A stretch of DNA of 64,000 nt, taken from contig NC_019865.2 of assembly GCF_002234675.1 (NCBI RefSeq), positions 31,840,476 through 31,904,475 of the forward strand. Reading direction: 5' to 3'. The notes below the pieces were generated by a model. The model ran no database searches, was not told the DNA's origin, and was given only the letters and a program-made list of their open reading frames with translations. Positions 11,401 through 53,938 of the stretch are shown piece after piece. Within the stretch, counting starts at the first letter, position 1; every line of letters starts with the position of its first letter. Position numbers and translations under genes: made by a program. Source of the stretch: Oryzias latipes. Taxonomy: Eukaryota; Chordata; Actinopteri; Beloniformes; Adrianichthyidae.

Positions 11401-14400
11401 CTTGTGGTTTATTTCCTGGGAGTCCTGCTGGATTCCAACGGGGCATTCATGGGCTCCTCCTCCTGCTCCTTTGAACACAGGCGGCAGGTCTGTTCTGGTC
11501 TCTGAACAACCGAAGTACTGGAGAATAAGTGAGTAAATGAAGCAAACGCTGCAGGTCAGGGAACAGGAGGCGTGTCTGTCATTTCTGCACAGCAGAACAC
11601 AGCGATAACCCGGTAGACGGGGGTCCTCACAAGCTCCACTTCAGCCCACTGATGTTCCCTTTGTTTGTTTGAGACCGATGTCCGTGTATGACCTCTCTGA
11701 AACGAACACTGAGCCTCAAACACAGGCCTCATCTTCATCAAACAGCTCCCACCCAACTCTTCAGCACCACACATCTGTCCAGAGCCACCAGCATGACATC
11801 TCTTCCTCTCCCCCTCCTGCTCCTCCTCCTCCTGTCTCTGTCCTGTAGGTGTACGGCCAAACAGAAGGGATCCTGAAACGACCGCCCGCCACTTCCTGCC
11901 TGCCGGGTTCCAAACCTTTCACAATAAAACTAGAGGGCAGTCCCACTCCTGCAGAGCTGTTGGAGTGGGATCCACTATGTGAGCAGCAGATGATCTACCA
12001 GCCAGAGCTTTTTAACACTCCTCAGACCAGCCGGACTGACGTCATCAAGAAACCAAGTGCAGCAGCTGATCAACTTCTGTTGATGATCAGCCTTTTAGGC
12101 CTTTCAACAGAAAACCAAGAACCAAAATCATGTTATTCTGCAGCTCCAGTTCAGAGGAAGTTAACACCAAATGGAAACAAAACTGGGATTTCCAGATTTC
12201 CCAGCAGAAGATGGAAAGCATGAAAAGTAGTAAATGTTGAATGGAAAGTTGGGCTCAGACTCATGTCAGACCTGACACCTGGCGGCCTCCAACAAGCTCC
12301 GCCCTTCACGCTCGGCCCACTCACAGGTGACCCCGTCCTCGTGGGACTTCCACGCACATTACTACTTTACTGCCATCAAATTTCAAAGGAGCTCTGTTTT
12401 CTCATGAAACAGCTTCTCTTTGAATGTTTGACGTTTTCTGTCTTCTTGTGAGATCACACATGAACTTCAGGACGTTTACTGACTTTACATTCAGACTTTA
12501 TTAGAACTAACACTCACTCCACTGTGAACAAACGGTTGCAGAAGCGCGCTGCCTCTGGAACCGTTTCCTTCCACAGCCAGAAACTCCTCACTTTAATCTA
12601 CAAAGTGTTCCTCTGTGACGTTTTTGTGAGGGATGCACAGAAATGTTGGTTCATTTCACGCCATACCAGTGTTTAGACCTTATTTTTCTGTGAACATGAA
12701 GACTGAATGAATGAATTCTCTGGCGCTTCATAAGCTGCAGGTTTGTTTTGTGTTGCAGCTGCGTGATGCATTCATGCTCACCACGATCAAAACATAACTC
12801 CTGACCAGAATGACCTTTCAGGCAGTTATCTATGCTTCATTTTATTTATCTTATTTTGCATTTCTGTTTTGAGTCAGATTACATGTTTTTTGTACTAAAA
12901 GTGAGAAATCAATTCTTTTTAAAAGAAAAATATTTATTTCAGAAAAAACTTTGTAACTCTTGTAGATTTAGGATATTTTACTACTATTGGAAGGCAGACT
13001 GACATGCATCTTTTAACTTGTAACATTTATTCAAGCAAAAGTTGCCTTTATGTTTGTTTGTTTCTCTCAAAGTGCCTTCAGATTCGAGTGCAGTTCATGT
13101 TCAGACAAAATAAAAGCAGACTGAAGTTTTATTGTGGATGTTTACAGTTTCCTGTTTGTCGCTGATGATTCATTTCATTTGTTTGTCATAAAGATTCAGC
13201 AAACAAACAGAAAGCAGGAAGTCAGACTCACAAATGTTCAGCTTTTGTCTGTGTGTTTGGATGCATCAGGGAGACCTTTTCTTCTCTGTGTTGTTTTCTG
13301 ACTCTCAGAGAAGAAGAGGTTGAAGTATTTGTTCTTCACTTCCTCACTTAAACAGAACTTAGAAAGCTGCAGTTCCACGGTGATCCGCTTGGGGGCGACA
13401 GCGTGCTTCACGTGTTCATGAAAGCTTCTAAATGCAGATGGAAAAATGAAGATCCCCTTCAAGCTCCTGCAGGAGAAGCTTCATTCTCAATGACTCCACT
13501 GTCAGCCTCTCCTGGACCAGGAAGTAGTCACATCCAATGACCCACCACAACAGAGCTGGTTTCCTCGGAAGGTCCTCTGGCAGTGGCGGTTCAACTCTAA
13601 CTTACTCCCCGGTGTTCCTTATTTTTATTTACCCATGTTACACAAAATGCATGAATTTTATAAACTCGCATGACAGGGGGGGTCAAACTCAGCTCCACAG
13701 GAGGCATAAATCCAAAACATACTTAAGGTTTCAGCCGAACAAGATGAACATTTAAAAACACATTCAACTTTTAAACCTTTAAAACTGAACTTTTTGAACA
13801 TAAATATGGATAAAAACAGGAATATGAATCCAGAATAAATCAAGTTAAACCTTGAATAATGTATGATACTTTGCTCTCCATAAAAATACATTCTGTTCAG
13901 ATGATACAAATATGAACATGCAGCAGAACAAAACAAAGCAAAATGAATGATAAGAAATACCAAATCAAATCATTCCATTTTCTCAATTATTCATTTTTTT
14001 AGAGCTGGACTCCTGCCATCATTTTTAGCAATAAGTTCATTTCTGCTTGTTTGACGTCCTGTGTGTGTCTTTGTGAAACAGATCAGAGGGATTTGTTTTT
14101 TTAAAAACCTGTTACTGTTTATATCATTTTTAAATCTTATAAAATATTGAAAACTAAATCAAAGAACTCATCACTGGGATTACTCCAAAAATATTTGGCA
14201 TTTCCCTAATTTTGTGCAACACCAACAGTAGAAATCCTCCAAAAACCTTCAATCCTTTCATAAAAAATAATCTATGGTTTATTTCTGATGTCATAATGTG
14301 CAGCTGTTTTCCTGCATTACCTGCTGTCTTTTTGTCAAATACTGACACCAACTAAACCACAGGCAGACAAAGAATACATTGATGGAAAATAAAGACACGT

Positions 14401-14740
14401 CATCAAAATGTCTACAATAGTTCATAAAGAATGAAGCATTTCAAGATAGAGAACTGTAAGTCCTGTGCCATCACTCAACTTCAAGACATCTGGACTCTGA
14501 TTCGAAGCAGAAGACCTCTGGTCCTCTCGAGAATGAGGGTTTCTGTTTACTTGCAGATGAACTTTGGTGCGGTTCACTTCAGTGTAAAGGCAGACAGACT
14601 TTCCACACCTAAATGGACATTGTTACGGTTGGGTTTGGCTGAGCTGCAAAGAAGCATGGAAGACAGTGGAATGTAAAAATGCGCAATCATTCCTCATTTC
14701 TGTCATCAGAGCTCTAGGTTTTGTTAACAGCAGCGTGTTC
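8436..14740. other. Intergenic DNA, no gene recognised
   Basis: Several short open frames occur on both strands, the longest being 219 codons on - at 10787-11446, but none shows a recognisable domain, splice structure or conserved motif. A poly-G run lies at about 8861-8872. The section from about 12480 becomes AT-rich and holds decayed repeat-like sequence. I see no RNA gene. Confidence 0.5.
14526..14600 (+). repeat. Dispersed repeat copy, matches 57673-57738
   Basis: The core TTTACTTGCAG, a GAACT(T/C)TGGTGCGGTTCA stretch and CTTCAGTGT are shared with 57673-57738 over about 65 bp, in the same order and orientation. It is an unclassified fish repeat, possibly part of a DNA-transposon-derived MITE. 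Confidence 0.6.
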
Positions 14741-14743
14741 CAT

Positions 14744-15845
14744 GTAAGGGTTAATGGCCAACGAAGTGTGCATTATCTATTTTTAACCCACGCCATGGAA
14801 GCCTGGACTGTCCGACGCGAACCGCACTTCGCAGTTGCTTCCGCGAAGTGAGTTAATGCACACTTCGTCGGCCATTAACCCGCTTATACCTTGGTCACTT
14901 ACAAAATAAATAAATATTAACCAGTTTTTAGTCCTTAATTTTTGTTTTTTTCCCCCGATTTGGATAACTTTTTTTCATGAAAGGCGGACCATTTGTTACG
15001 TGGTGCGGCACCTTGTCATGGTTACGTGACAAGGTGCCGCACCATCTCTGCAGTCAAGATTTGGCGATATAAAGCGTTATATCTATTCTATGCTGATCGT
15101 CCCGATGGGTTGAATAAAACATCAGTTCAGAGAGAAAGTTCACCTCTTCCTGCTTGTTTTTATCCAAATGATGAAGCAAAAGGTTGTTTTAAAGAAGCTG
15201 GCGCAGTGATACAGAACATTTAAGCTAGGTGACCGGAACTTCTTTTTGGGGCCGGTAAGGTTATCACTTTTTAAGGCGCACCCAGCAGCCAATCAGAATC
15301 GAGTATTAACCTGGGCCATGGTATAAGTAAGGGTTAATGGCCGACGAAGTGTGCGGTTATTACTTTTTGCCTAAACCGTTCCACGGTTGCTTCCACGAAG
15401 TGCATGTAAAAGTAATAAATGCACACTTCGAAGGCCGTTAAGCCGCTTATACCATGGTCAGTTACAAAAGCAATACATATGAACCAGGTTTTAGTGCTTA
15501 ATTCTTGTTTTTTTTTCCGATTTGGATCGCTTTTCTCACAAAAAGCGGACTATATGTTACGTGATGCTGTGCGATGCGTGACATGCAGTCCAGATTCGGC
15601 GATATGTATATGCTGATCGTCCCGATGGGTTGAATAAAGCATCAGTTCAGAGAGAAAGTTCACCTCTTACCGCTTGTTTTGTCCAGATGATGAAGCAAAA
15701 GGTTGTTTTAAAGAAGCCGGTGCAGTGATACAAAACATTTAAGATAGCTGACAGGAACTTCTTTTTTCACAGTGCGGTTATCAGGTTTTAATGCACACCC
15801 AGCAGCCAATCAGAATCGAGTATTCAACCGGACCATGGTATAAGC
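14744..15845. mobile_element. Tandemly duplicated foldback/MITE-like element
   Basis: Two diverged units sit head to tail: unit 1 at about 14744-15326 and unit 2 at about 15327-15845. Each starts GTAAGGGTTAATGGCC, forms a foldback (arms 14749-14775/14854-14880 and 15332-15354/15421-15443), and is followed by a body bounded by inverted repeats GCTTATACC(A/T)TGG and CCATGGTATAAG (bodies 14882-15327 and 15444-15845). The bodies share long stretches such as CTGATCGTCCCGATGGGTTG and CAGCAGCCAATCAGAATC. No transposase frame is present, so it is non-autonomous. I cannot assign a superfamily from sequence alone. Confidence 0.8.
15001..15044. repeat. Perfect 18-bp inverted repeat with 8-nt loop
   Basis: The arms are 15001-15018 and 15027-15044, beginning TGGTGCGGCACC on the left and ending GGTGCCGCACCA on the right. 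It lies inside unit 1 of the composite element, and the corresponding place in unit 2 (about 15560) lacks the right arm. Confidence 0.9.
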
Positions 15846-17650
15846 ACTGTGTTTTGCTGAGTTATTTTGTCCTGTTATGTTTAATTCTTTCTGCACCATG
15901 AGTGAGAGGGAGGAAGAGGATGATGAGTTTATTTAGCACCACTAGTGCAATAGTATGGTTTAAGAACTGAAGTTACAGTCAGAGTCATGATATTTAAATT
16001 TATGGTACATATTGTAAATTCACATTGTATCGTATTTTAATGTAATAAAAATGAATAAAATCTGCAACCTCTAAATTAGACATATGAGAGTTCAAGAATT
16101 ACAATAAATTAATATGGAAGAATATTTAATTGAACTGGAGTAATATGACATTTAGTTAGATAAATATGTAAATTGGCTGTGTGTAAAAAAATATTGAGTT
16201 GGATAGACATAAGAAATTAGGTTGAATAAATTTAACTCAATTACTTGTTACCAATTGAATAAATTTATTTAAGTTTCATAAGTATTATATATATATAGAA
16301 TATATAGATCAGACACTCATGCGTTTACTTTGTTCTTTATCTCCAAGCAGAAACTCTTTCTTTTGCAGATGATGCAGCCGTGTTACTTTTTTGATGGACG
16401 TATAATCTTCATACGCCGTCATTAAAATCTTAGACTCCGTCTCACTGAAGTATAGCTCTCTCTTTGGTTTTCCACGCGTTTCCATGGTGACTCTGGAAAT
16501 CGGCGATCCATTGAGAATGTCTTTATGTACACGCCGTGCACGTGCATTAACCCAGGGTTACCAAGTCGAGCGTAATTACGCCAACTCATATCCGGTCTTT
16601 TGGAACCGACATACCCAGAGTAAGCAAGTTCAGGCGGATTTCAGCCAGAGTTCAGGCTTAAAGTCAGGCTAGTTTAAACATGCTTCCTGGAATACCCCCC
16701 TGGTAATCTTGTAAACGGATTTTTATTATTGTTATGATTACTATTAAGGGCCTGTTCGCTCATAATTTTTTCTGCGTAAAACACTGCTAGACTAGTCTGC
16801 CTGAAAAACTCCCAAGGTCGCCCTTTAGCTGTGGTTGTAGTTCAAATCCATGTGGTCAATGCTGCAATCTGCATCTTTGCTGCACGTTAATATGTGGGAA
16901 TAACATCAGTCTTAATTTTTTCTGGACATGATTGGAAACACAAATTTACGTGATTGTTTACACGGTTTTTCAGGGCCGTGCAGCGTTTCTGCTTAGAAAA
17001 TCCACCTCTGTTAGCTCACACACCGTCCCAAAGCCGCTCCTTTGCTTACTTTTTCCAATAAACTTTATTGCACATTTTTTCAATTGACAGAAATTCACAT
17101 TCAGTTTCACAATAAAGAAACAATTGTTAATATGAAACACACATATGCGACCAAACAACAGTAATAGTAATAAGCCCTGTGTGTGTCTTTTTTTTGGAAT
17201 GCTCATCTACAAACCAAGTTAGGGTGAACAAACGTTATAAATGTGCATATATAAAAAAAAAAGGAAAAATAAGCAAAGGCAAGGCAAAAAACGCTGCTGG
17301 AGACACAGTTTTACATGGAGACCCAGACTGCAGTCTGAAGCCTCCTCCGGACCACAGTCTTTAACATAGCACCTCCCCTGCCCGCAAACACGAAGCTACG
17401 AGTCCAACTGTTCTGCTCAGAGACGTGGTTCACACGGGTGGAGCGGGCGACCGGTCCTGTTCGTGCTCCAAAGCCTCCTCTGGAGCCACACCGTCTATGC
17501 ATGACGTAAACCAGAGCAGCAGTGACCCACGATCAGAATAAACTGTTTCTATGCAACACCATCGGATCAATAACCCACCTATCTCCATCAGAGAGAAACT
17601 TTGATGCAGATGAGTCTGATTGGAGCAGAGGATTCTGAACGGCGTGTTTA
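15846..17650. other. Intergenic DNA, AT-rich, no gene recognised
   Basis: Positions 15940-16310 are strongly AT-rich with short TA runs. The stretch at about 16320-16680 is more complex and may be a decayed DNA transposon, but I cannot name it. The stretch at about 17040-17300 is AT-rich with a run of A at about 17250. No exon is seen. Confidence 0.45.
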
Positions 17651-17699
17651 CATGACACATTTGATTACTTTTGTCCTTGTGACCGCAGCAGAGGGCTCT

Positions 17700-17846
17700 G
17701 AGCAGTGGTCTGCACACTTTGAAAGACCCCGGTCATCAGTGTTGTGGGCCCGTCCAGTTCATCGTTGAGGTGAGCACCCAGGTACTAAAAACTGTCGACC
17801 ATGTCACTTCCCTGGATGTACACCGGAGCACCGTTCTTCAGCTTTT
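17700..17846 (-). mobile_element. Degenerate LINE reverse-transcriptase fragment
   Basis: Read on the minus strand, the sequence gives GAPVYIQGSDMVDSF, a stop, then YLGAHLNDELDG and, further on, a PLLR stretch. This matches the C-terminal reverse-transcriptase region of fish non-LTR elements, where the usual reading resembles FKFLGVHLNDDLDW. The in-frame stop replaces a residue before YLG, so it is dead. The remainder of the element is not recognisable. Confidence 0.65.
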
Positions 17847-18327
17847 TATACTTTATTCATAGACTTTACTACTATAATACTACTCTACTGTGCTATTCCC
17901 TACTGTGACGGTATCCCAGTCTTCCACTCACGCCTGTGTTGTGGTGAAAGAGCGCCCCCTGCAGTTCTGACGGCCACAGACCAGCTGACATGACGGAGCA
18001 GGTTGATGAGGGGGGGGAGGAGGGGAGAAGAGGGGGAGGATGCCCGTTAGCCTATCAGCAGCCGCGCTGCTCCGGGGGTGTTTGTGAATGAAGCGTTGCG
18101 CCTGTGACGACACTGACACTCATTCATGCACGGCCGCAGCGAGCGCGCGCGACGTCAGGGAGATCTCTGTGGTGGGGGAGGGCGCTGACGTCACCGAAGG
18201 CTCTTCTCCTTTTAAAGGTCGCCGCCGCGCGCCGCGCTCAGACCCGCAGACGGACTCAGCCCCGTCAGGACCCCCGCAGCGCGACGAGGCGCTCCCCCCC
18301 GGCTCCGTGTCCCGCAGCTCCCCCTGG

Positions 18328-18366
18328 ATGGAGCAGCCGCGCCTCCCCCGCAGCCCGCGGCTCTGA
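18328..18366 (+). promoter_or_regulatory. Upstream ORF 1 in SLC6A8 5' UTR
   Basis: A 12-codon ORF with its own stop in the predicted leader, starting CTGGATGG (G at +4). It ends well before the main start and could lower translation of the transporter. Confidence 0.45.
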
Positions 18367-18431
18367 ACCCGCGCGCCTTTCCGAACCGTCCGCTCCGGGC
18401 CGCGGCGTCCCCTCCGTGACTCTCCGTTCCC

Positions 18432-18479
18432 ATGCGATTCTTCAGACTGACATTCAAGTGCTTCGTTGATTGTTTCTGA
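18432..18479 (+). promoter_or_regulatory. Upstream ORF 2 in SLC6A8 5' UTR
   Basis: A 15-codon ORF (ATGCGATTC...) with stop at 18477-18479, about 270 nt before the main start. No other ATG lies between it and the main ATG at 18752. Confidence 0.45.
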
Positions 18480-18751
18480 GGCCGCCGCCGCCGCCGTCCT
18501 TTTCCTTTCCCGCTTCTTTTGACCTTTTTTCTGACTCCGGACTAAACCCGATTTTAGACATTTGCTTTGAACTCGCTGTGACAGAACCGAATCCCGATCC
18601 GACAGCAGGACACGCAGGTTCTGCGGGACTCTGAGGAACCGCAGGGTCCAAAGCAGCGTCTGGACTGAGAAGTTCTGGTTTCTGTCTGCAGAAACTTCTG
18701 CTGCAGCTGTTCCGGACTCTGAGGCTGTCAGAACCGGAGCCAGAGTTCGGG

Positions 18752-49603
<30,852 letters not shown>

Positions 49604-49827
49604 GCTGGACCCCACCCTACCCGCCTGCTGCAAGGAAGGATGCTGCAAGGAAGAACACCCCACCTCAAGGGGCACAGACTCAGCTGATTCGCCAACACCA
49701 CCGTCTCCGCCTAACAAACCCTACTATGCTGACGCACAAGCAGTTAGCTCCTCCCACTTTAACAAAGGAGGAGGAGCTGAGAGTCAGAGAATGGAACCAA
49801 CTGAGAGTGCAGCAACTCTGATCAGAC

Positions 49828-49949
49828 TGACAGACAGACACGCAGACAGACAGACAGACAGACAGACACGCAGACAGACAGGCAGACACACAGACAGACA
49901 CGCAGACAGACAGGTAGACAGACAGGCAGACAGAGAGACAGACAGGCTG
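49828..49949. repeat. (CAGA)n-type tetranucleotide repeat
   Basis: Tetramer CAGA/GACA with interspersed CACG, CAGG and TAGA variants, about 120 bp, in the presumed 3' UTR of SLC6A8. Confidence 0.93.
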
Positions 49950-50475
49950 CTTCTAAACTGACGTGTTTCATAGAATGACCTCTAACGCTCTGAGTAGAAT
50001 CTCTTAGCTCTCACTCTTGTTTGTTTGGATTGATGATGAAAAAAAAGGTCCCTGAACTCACCTCCTGAGTTCGGGTGCAGCTGAACGCAGCATCAGCAGC
50101 AACGCTGAGCATGAAGGCCCGCCCACCTCCTGCTCCCAGAGCAGGTTGACTCTCCATCTGTTTCCCACTGTCCCACTGTGAGCATGAGCTCATCATCTTC
50201 ATCTGTGCTCACATCAATTTGTGTTTGACGTCAGCTCTCAGGACGATGAAGATGAGTTAGGCAAGAAAACATTCAACAGGTTGAAACATCCGACCTGTAT
50301 CTGAAAACTGAAGAAGAGAAGCTTCTTCTGTCCTTCATCGTTTCAGACTGAAGATGATTTTACTGCTATTGTAGAAAGAAGGAGGTCCAGGACGCTGTGG
50401 GGATGAGGTTGGAGGTCAGACGGTGGAGGTCAGCTAAAGTGCCAAACACTCAGTTTGCAGGGTGGAAAACATTAG

Positions 50476-50502
50476 CCCCCCCCCCCCCCCCCCCCCCCCC
50501 CC
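50476..50502. repeat. Poly-C run (C27)
   Basis: Twenty-seven consecutive C in the presumed 3' UTR; length may be unreliable in the assembly. Confidence 0.9.
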
Positions 50503-51014
50503 ATGGACACAGTGTTCCTCACACTGAACATTGCGCCCCCACTCCTAACCGGAGCAGCTACTGAAGGCTTGAGATTTATCCAAAGGAACACATAAATGCT
50601 TCAGATGCTCCTGCAGGGGGTTGGTGGGGGTCAGATGAGAGCCTGGAGACCCCCCCTCCCCCAGTGTTGCCTTACATCATTGTTTTACCTCCAGAGCCTG
50701 CAGAGCATCCAATGAGTGGGGGGGTGGAGCTGCATTCTGAATGTGGAACAGGCCGAACCCATTTGCACATTGTTGTTAAATAATATCGCTTGCACTTTTC
50801 AGAGAAATAATAACAGAAACCATATTTTGTTTTACAAATTGTAAAATGAATCTTTATTTTGCTGAGACAAACATCAAACAAATAGATATATATTGAATAT
50901 ATTTAAGTGGTATCTATATTTGATGCAGTATTTGATTGCACTTGAGATGGTCTTTGCTGATTGTTCAGGTGGAGCCGGTGGAGATGGGCAGCACTTCCTT
51001 TTTAAGAGTTTCAA

Positions 51015-51020
51015 AATAAA
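51015..51020 (+). terminator. SLC6A8: Candidate poly(A) signal of SLC6A8
   Basis: AATAAA followed by GTCCCCTTAGCC, 1.4 kb after the stop codon. Confidence 0.4.
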
Positions 51021-53501
51021 GTCCCCTTAGCCTGCTGCAGAGGATTGTGGGACGTCATTAGACGTCAGACTCTGTACAAACAGAAACCCAAACAAGCCTC
51101 CTAAATTGTGTCGACTGGGTTTGGTGCCATGAAGCTTGAGGTGGTGTCCAACCGGCTCACAGGAACAAGCAGCTAGGGGGTGGAGCCTATGTGATGTCAA
51201 GCTGTAGAAAGGAAACTTCTGTATATTTTAGTCACATTCTTTAAAAATGTTTGAGTGTTTTTAGATGAATTTTAACTGCCTCCTGTAGAGACTCAAGTGT
51301 TTTTTTTCTTCCAGTTGTGGCAACAGACTAAAATGGGACAGGGCATGGAGACGCACGCAGAAACACAAAGAACAGAGGCAGAACTGACAGATTTTATTTG
51401 GATTGAAAACTCATCTTAGAAAAAGTTAAATTCTCAGAGCGAGAACACATCATCTGCGTAGAAATCCGTTTAATTTCCTGCTTCTATTCACACTTCAGTG
51501 ATCTGACTGAGCTGCACTGAAACCAGGAATGATCCCTCAGTTTAAATCAGAACAAACCCACAGTCTGAGCTTCCTCACAACACCACGTGCACAGTCACGT
51601 GCACACTCCAGCAAAGATGCCAGGTCGTCAGTCAGTCTGCAGAAATATGGAACCAAAAAAGGAGAAGGAGACAGCGGTAAAGCTGATTCACGGTACTAAC
51701 AAACAGCAGACTCACCAGAACAACTCAGGATAACAGACTGACTCAGCTCTCCATCTGGACACGCCAGGGGGCGGAGCCTGAGGGGGTCAGAGGAGGCTGG
51801 AGGATAGGATGATGATATGAGTATATTGGTCTACAGGCTTCAACAAAGTCCTCTTGTTGTGTTTGTGCTGCAGAGGTGGGACTGAGGTGATGGAGGCTCA
51901 CCGGGCTGCAACACAACAGACCCACAACCTAGTAAGGGTCTGAAGCTGCACTGATGACTACAAACACACAACCACGTGCACAGTCACATGCACACTGCAG
52001 CAGTACTCAAACCTGCAGAGTGAGTTTTCCTCTCCAGCAGAAGCTCATGTTTGTCCTACTGGGACCAAACGAACCTCAGAAAGGATTCTGCACAGAAGGT
52101 GCTGAGAACTTCAGGAGAACATCCACATTTCTTCTCATCGGTGACAAAAACATTTGAATTGACAAAAGTTTTGATCATTGTCCAAAGCTGTAAAATTCTC
52201 TTGGAAGTCTGAGCGTTTCAGTCCACTCTGAGTGTGTTTCTGTGCTGAAAGTCTCCTGATGAACAGAAGAACCATTTTACTGTAGATTACTGACTTACAG
52301 CCAAAAACATTGCCAAATGTTTTTTATCTTAACTAAAGAACAAGCTAACATTTAAGGGAGATAGATGTAGATGTTTAAGGGTCTGTTTTGTGTTTCATGC
52401 TTTGTTTCCTTGACATGACAGATGATTGTGGAAGAGCAAAAATGTCAAAACAATCTGTCAGTCGAGCAGGCGGACCTGATGGAAATGTCAGCAGAGGGAG
52501 CAGCAGGGGGCGCTCTCCTCCGATGGGACGGTGTTGACATTTGGGCTGGAAACAGGAGCGAGAACTTAGAAAATGAAAAACCTCTGAAGATCACCATAAA
52601 ACCTTGTGAGGTGCAGAGGTTCAGGAGAAGTTCAGCTTCTTCCTTTCCTGTCGGATCTTCTCTGGCTGCTTTGCTGCCACCTGGTGGCCAAAAGGATCAA
52701 CTTCAGCTTCATGTTTACCATTTTCTGGAGTTAAAGATGGCTGCTGAATTTTTATCGCATTTCAGATGAGCAGCTGACTCTTGTGTTTATGGTCTGCTGA
52801 GCAGTCAATCAGATCCCCCATCAGGCCTCCTGCCCCGTGGTGCAGTCTGAGGAGTCTCCACCCGCTCGTGTTTCCGGCCCAAAAGCCGTTCTGTCATCAT
52901 CCCTTCATCCCAGTGACTTCCTGTTAATCACAGTCTTCCATTCAAAGCTGACTATAGATGATTGAGAAGCTAAGTGTACCTGTAGCAGTGATGTAACGGG
53001 GCTCCTTGTGACCGGTCACCAGCCAAAACCTCCCTGAGGTTATGAAAGAGTCCACTGTGAGCCCCAACCAGGCTGCCACCGCCTCCATGCTGTACAGTGC
53101 TGTGATCACCGCTCTTCATCCATGACTCATACATGGCAATAAACTCGTGTGATGACGAGCAGCTCAGCCTCTGTGGAGTTTTTGGGCTGGGGAAGGGGGG
53201 GGTTGCTACTCTTAGATATGTAATCAACTTTTTCTAAGAAAGGGAGGAGGGAAGAGTGCAAAATAAAAAAACAAGAGAGGGAAAAAAGAAACCTCACCCC
53301 CAGACAGAACCAAAGCTGCAAAGGGCCCAATAACATCAAGTCAAACGGGTCACACATCTTCACACTCAGACAAGATGGAAAGCACAAATACACGCGTGTT
53401 TGGACTCATGCATGTATGTTCTCTGACCGGTTCTTCTCCACTGTTTCCGGTGCCACCAGCTGATGACAAACAGCTTCTGGCTTGGAGGAGACAGAACTGT
53501 G

Positions 53502-53713
53502 TAACCCTTGTGCTATCCTAGGCACTTTAATATTGGGAGTTGGGTCATCTAGACCCACTAGACAGTGCTCTGAACCTTTTTTCTTCAATGATTTGTGATC
53601 TTCACTGGTGTCCATGGATTACATGAAATCTTTCCACCTTTATCCACCTTTGTCATGGTAGGGAGAACACGTCAATGGAAGGGTGGGGTCATCTAAGATA
53701 GCACAAGGGTTAA
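53502..53713 (+). mobile_element. TTAA-type MITE, copy 5
   Basis: It is full length with matching ends: TAACCCTTGTGCTATCCTAG at the left and ATAGCACAAGGGTTAA at the right. It is the best preserved copy and a good reference for the family. Confidence 0.93.
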
Positions 53714-53721
53714 TGGAAGTC

Positions 53722-53935
53722 TGTCTGACACATTGGCTGTATGTGAGAACTGACTGAGTGGCCCCTCCCACCCGGTGTTCCAAACAGGAAGTACTCGCTG
53801 GTTCCAAGAAGCCAAAATCCCATAGACGTCTGCAGAGAAATAAACAGCTGTTACTCAGTCAGAATAACCATTTAGAATCTGATAACTTTTTAACATCTTC
53901 TTGATAATCCTCATTTTATACCTGATAGTTTATTC
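53722..53935 (+). repeat. Dispersed repeat, matches 41586-41800
   Basis: See the partner copy. This copy has extra bases (CCCGGTGTTCCAAACAGGAA) between the CCCCTCCC and AAGAAGC stretches. It directly follows MITE copy 5 and precedes a SINE. Confidence 0.7.
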
Positions 53936-53938
53936 ATC

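Larger units (their letters stand above)
18117..18751 (+). promoter_or_regulatory. SLC6A8: SLC6A8 promoter and 5' UTR, GC-rich with CRE sites
   Basis: This is a CpG-dense stretch directly upstream of the start codon. It holds a CRE half-like site GACGTCAG at about 18151-18158, a full palindromic CRE TGACGTCA at 18186-18193, and a TATA-like CTTTTAAAGG at about 18208-18217. This would place transcription start near 18240 and give a 5' UTR of about 510 nt if unspliced. Two short upstream ORFs follow (separate entries). Sites are seen; their use is inferred. Confidence 0.55.
49604..51040 (+). other. SLC6A8: Probable 3' UTR of SLC6A8
   Basis: It runs from the stop codon to a candidate AATAAA at 51015-51020. 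It includes a CAGA tetramer array (49828-49949) and a C27 run (50476-50502). Its end is inferred only from the poly(A) signal. Confidence 0.45.

Noticed and set aside
10787..11446. 219-codon minus-strand frame in the intergenic region
   Set aside because: Ser/Pro-rich low-information translation, no domain, no splice partners or promoter features.
16320..16680. Possible decayed DNA transposon
   Set aside because: The sequence looks repeat-like, but I found no terminal repeats or coding remnant that allows a call.
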